DNA of 64,000 bases from Leptidea sinapis (Eukaryota; Arthropoda; Insecta; Lepidoptera; Pieridae), in NCBI RefSeq assembly GCF_905404315.1, contig NC_066287.1, positions 12,772,001 to 12,836,000 on the forward strand. Direction: 5' to 3'. Below are positions 62,655 to 64,000 of this stretch, piece by piece. Numbering within the stretch: position 1 is the stretch's first letter; each line of letters begins with the position of its first letter. The position numbers and the translations under genes were made by a program. The notes below the pieces were generated by a model. That model saw nothing but the letters and a program-made list of their open reading frames with translations. It had not been told where the DNA came from and did not search any database.

Positions 62655-63180
62655 TTGATCAAATTCAAATTCAAATATTTTTATTCAAAATAGGAATCAA
62701 AATCACATATTGAACGTCTAAAACTACATTCCCACACCCATTCAAAATAGACTGCCAAGACTGACAAGAAACCCAGCGGTTTTTTTTTATAGAAATATGG
62801 ATTACAATGTAATATCATACAATAAACATTTATAATTAAAGAGCCTGAGGGTGGTTTGCTTCATTCCCAGTCTGTGATATCATTAAGAAAATCGGTTATG
62901 CCATAGTAACCTTTCCAACACAAAGTTTTTTAATAATTCTTTTAAATTTCGTAACACATTTGTTTTGTACATTTTTTGGGATAATATTGTAGAAGCATAC
63001 ACATCGCCCAATAAAATACTTACTAACTCAACTAAACCAAGTAGTAGGCATAGCAAGTATATTATGTTTGTTCCTCGTGTTAACATCATGATTGTCACAG
63101 TTTCTAGCAATTTCCTCAATGTGCTTATGAACATATAGAACACAAGCCGTTCCCGCCCGCCTCGCTGGGCGAATTTTAAA
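62655..63180 (-). pseudogene. LINE C-terminal fragment and 3' UTR
   Basis: Minus strand: 'CVLYVHKHIEEIARNCDNHD' then 'VNTRNKHNILAMPTTWFS', a stop, and in another frame 'GRCVCFYNIIPKNVQNKC', a recognisable LINE C-terminal tail. A 3' UTR follows ('ttcaaattcaaatattttta' on the plus strand). Confidence 0.7.
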
Positions 63181-63524
63181 GGAAGGAACATTGGAATTCG
63201 AAAAAAAAGTAGCCATAAATATTCGAAAAATAAAAAATAAGTAACAATATGCCATAGGACATAATGCTATGAAAATATCTATGTCAGTAAATTGTCTATT
63301 TTTTTTTAACCGTTTATGCTGCAAAACTAAGCCTATTCGCCAATCTTTCACTAATTTAAACAAGCAAGATAAATTAAATGAGTTATGAATTATATATGTC
63401 GCCGCGAAGTTCTCGAGGAATTCGTTCCTGGAAGGGATCCGGGAGCGATGCAGGGTACGCATTGCGCTGCAGAATGGCCGTGTCGCCGCGAGCTTCCGAC
63501 AAGAACTAACATTTAAGTTTGATA

Positions 63525-63812
63525 TTATGTGTTAGGATTTAATTTCAAATTACTTATCATCGTTTGCATTGAAAACCGTTGGAGGCGATGGATATGTATA
63601 TTGTTATTAGAATCAGCGCCACCTATCGGAGGTTTCATGTACGTTGAATTAATTATAACGCCATCTGTATGATTACTTGTGCAACTGCAGGCATTGCTCC
63701 CACCACCGGTAATTTTCCATGACTTAGCGTCCGGTGGTGGGGTAAGTGCTTGGGAAAGGTAGGGCTTTGCGACGGGACGGCACTTTGGCTCGAGATTTTG
63801 GAAAGAAAACAT
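63525..63812 (-). CDS. Unassigned 95-codon ORF
   Basis: Starts MFSFQNLEPKCRPVAKPYLS. Hydrophilic, with a Pro-rich stretch and a 'GGGSNACSCTSNHTDG' segment; no transmembrane region or known domain. Composition is more coding-like than its surroundings, and it lies on the same strand as the channel gene. It does not resemble ankyrin repeats and no splice link to the S1 exon can be shown. Could be a small gene, a 5' exon or chance. Confidence 0.22.
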   Translation of the reverse strand: MFSFQNLEPKCRPVAKPYLSQALTPPPDAKSWKITGGGSNACSCTSNHTDGVIINSTYMKPPIGGADSNNNIHIHRLQRFSMQTMISNLKLNPNT

Positions 63813-64000
63813 TGTAAGTAGAAGCTTTGTCGGTTTTAACTAAAAACTGTAATAAATTTTGTAAACTTGCTTTAAATTCACTATCTCAAAATGATAATGT
63901 GATTAACTTGTTAAACTAGCTGCTCGATACTTTTAAAGTCTCTAAAATTATAATTTGTTTATCTGGTTAGCTTGCCTTTCATTAGCATTAATTTAAGCTC

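Noticed and set aside
63525..63812. N-terminal exon of the channel gene
   Set aside because: No ankyrin-repeat character and no demonstrable splice junction to the S1 exon. Kept only as an unassigned ORF.

Overview
ORGANISM AND OVERALL CHARACTER. This is AT-rich eukaryotic nuclear DNA. Coding sequence is sparse, split by GT-AG introns, and most of the window is transposable-element debris. The repeat types (several LINE lineages, tRNA-derived SINEs, the dispersed element with CCGACTTC/GAAGTCGG ends, a mariner, a Penelope-like element), a proline/glutamine-rich cuticle-type gene and an insect-type TRPV channel point to an insect, most likely a moth or butterfly. The species cannot be named from the sequence. 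HOST GENES. (1) On the minus strand, nine coding exons between 59283 and 19051 splice into 464 codons plus stop with every phase matching. They encode the transmembrane half (pre-S1 helix to C-terminus) of a TRPV-family channel, best matched to Nanchung. The ankyrin-repeat N-terminus lies beyond the right edge of the window. (2) On the minus strand, 8890-6826 encodes a two-exon secreted Pro/Gln-rich cuticular-type protein of 420 residues, with a TATA box and polyadenylation signal. (3) On the plus strand, 2979-3092 and 4185-4298 are two exon-like blocks of exactly 114 nt that are paralogous to each other (16 of 38 residues shared) and belong to no family I recognise. LAYOUT. 1-5 kb: LINE remnants plus the duplicated exon pair. 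6.8-8.9 kb: the cuticle-type gene, with two hairpins in its intron. 9-18.9 kb: SINEs, a 31-bp minisatellite and broken LINE copies. 19-59.3 kb: the channel gene, whose introns hold almost all remaining elements. These include a nested LINE/mariner block (22.5-27 kb), a composite repeat split by another retroelement (30.8-33 kb), a nearly complete LINE (34.9-38.3 kb), an 18-bp minisatellite open for 450 codons (38.6-40 kb), a tRNA-like fold-back (40.5-41 kb), a nearly complete CR1-type LINE with a PHD-finger ORF1 (43.4-47.7 kb) and a head-to-head inverted pair of Penelope-like elements (52.1-56.0 kb). 59.3-64 kb: further LINE remnants and one unassigned ORF. HOW IT FITS TOGETHER. The coding exons of the channel are intact while its introns (up to about 15 kb) have absorbed repeated insertions in both orientations. 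The most striking structure is the Penelope pair: two 1,720-bp arms with one noticed difference, bounded by a single 13-bp direct repeat. Each arm carries a TATA/initiator promoter and a hammerhead-ribozyme-like motif, which suggests insertion as one inverted unit.
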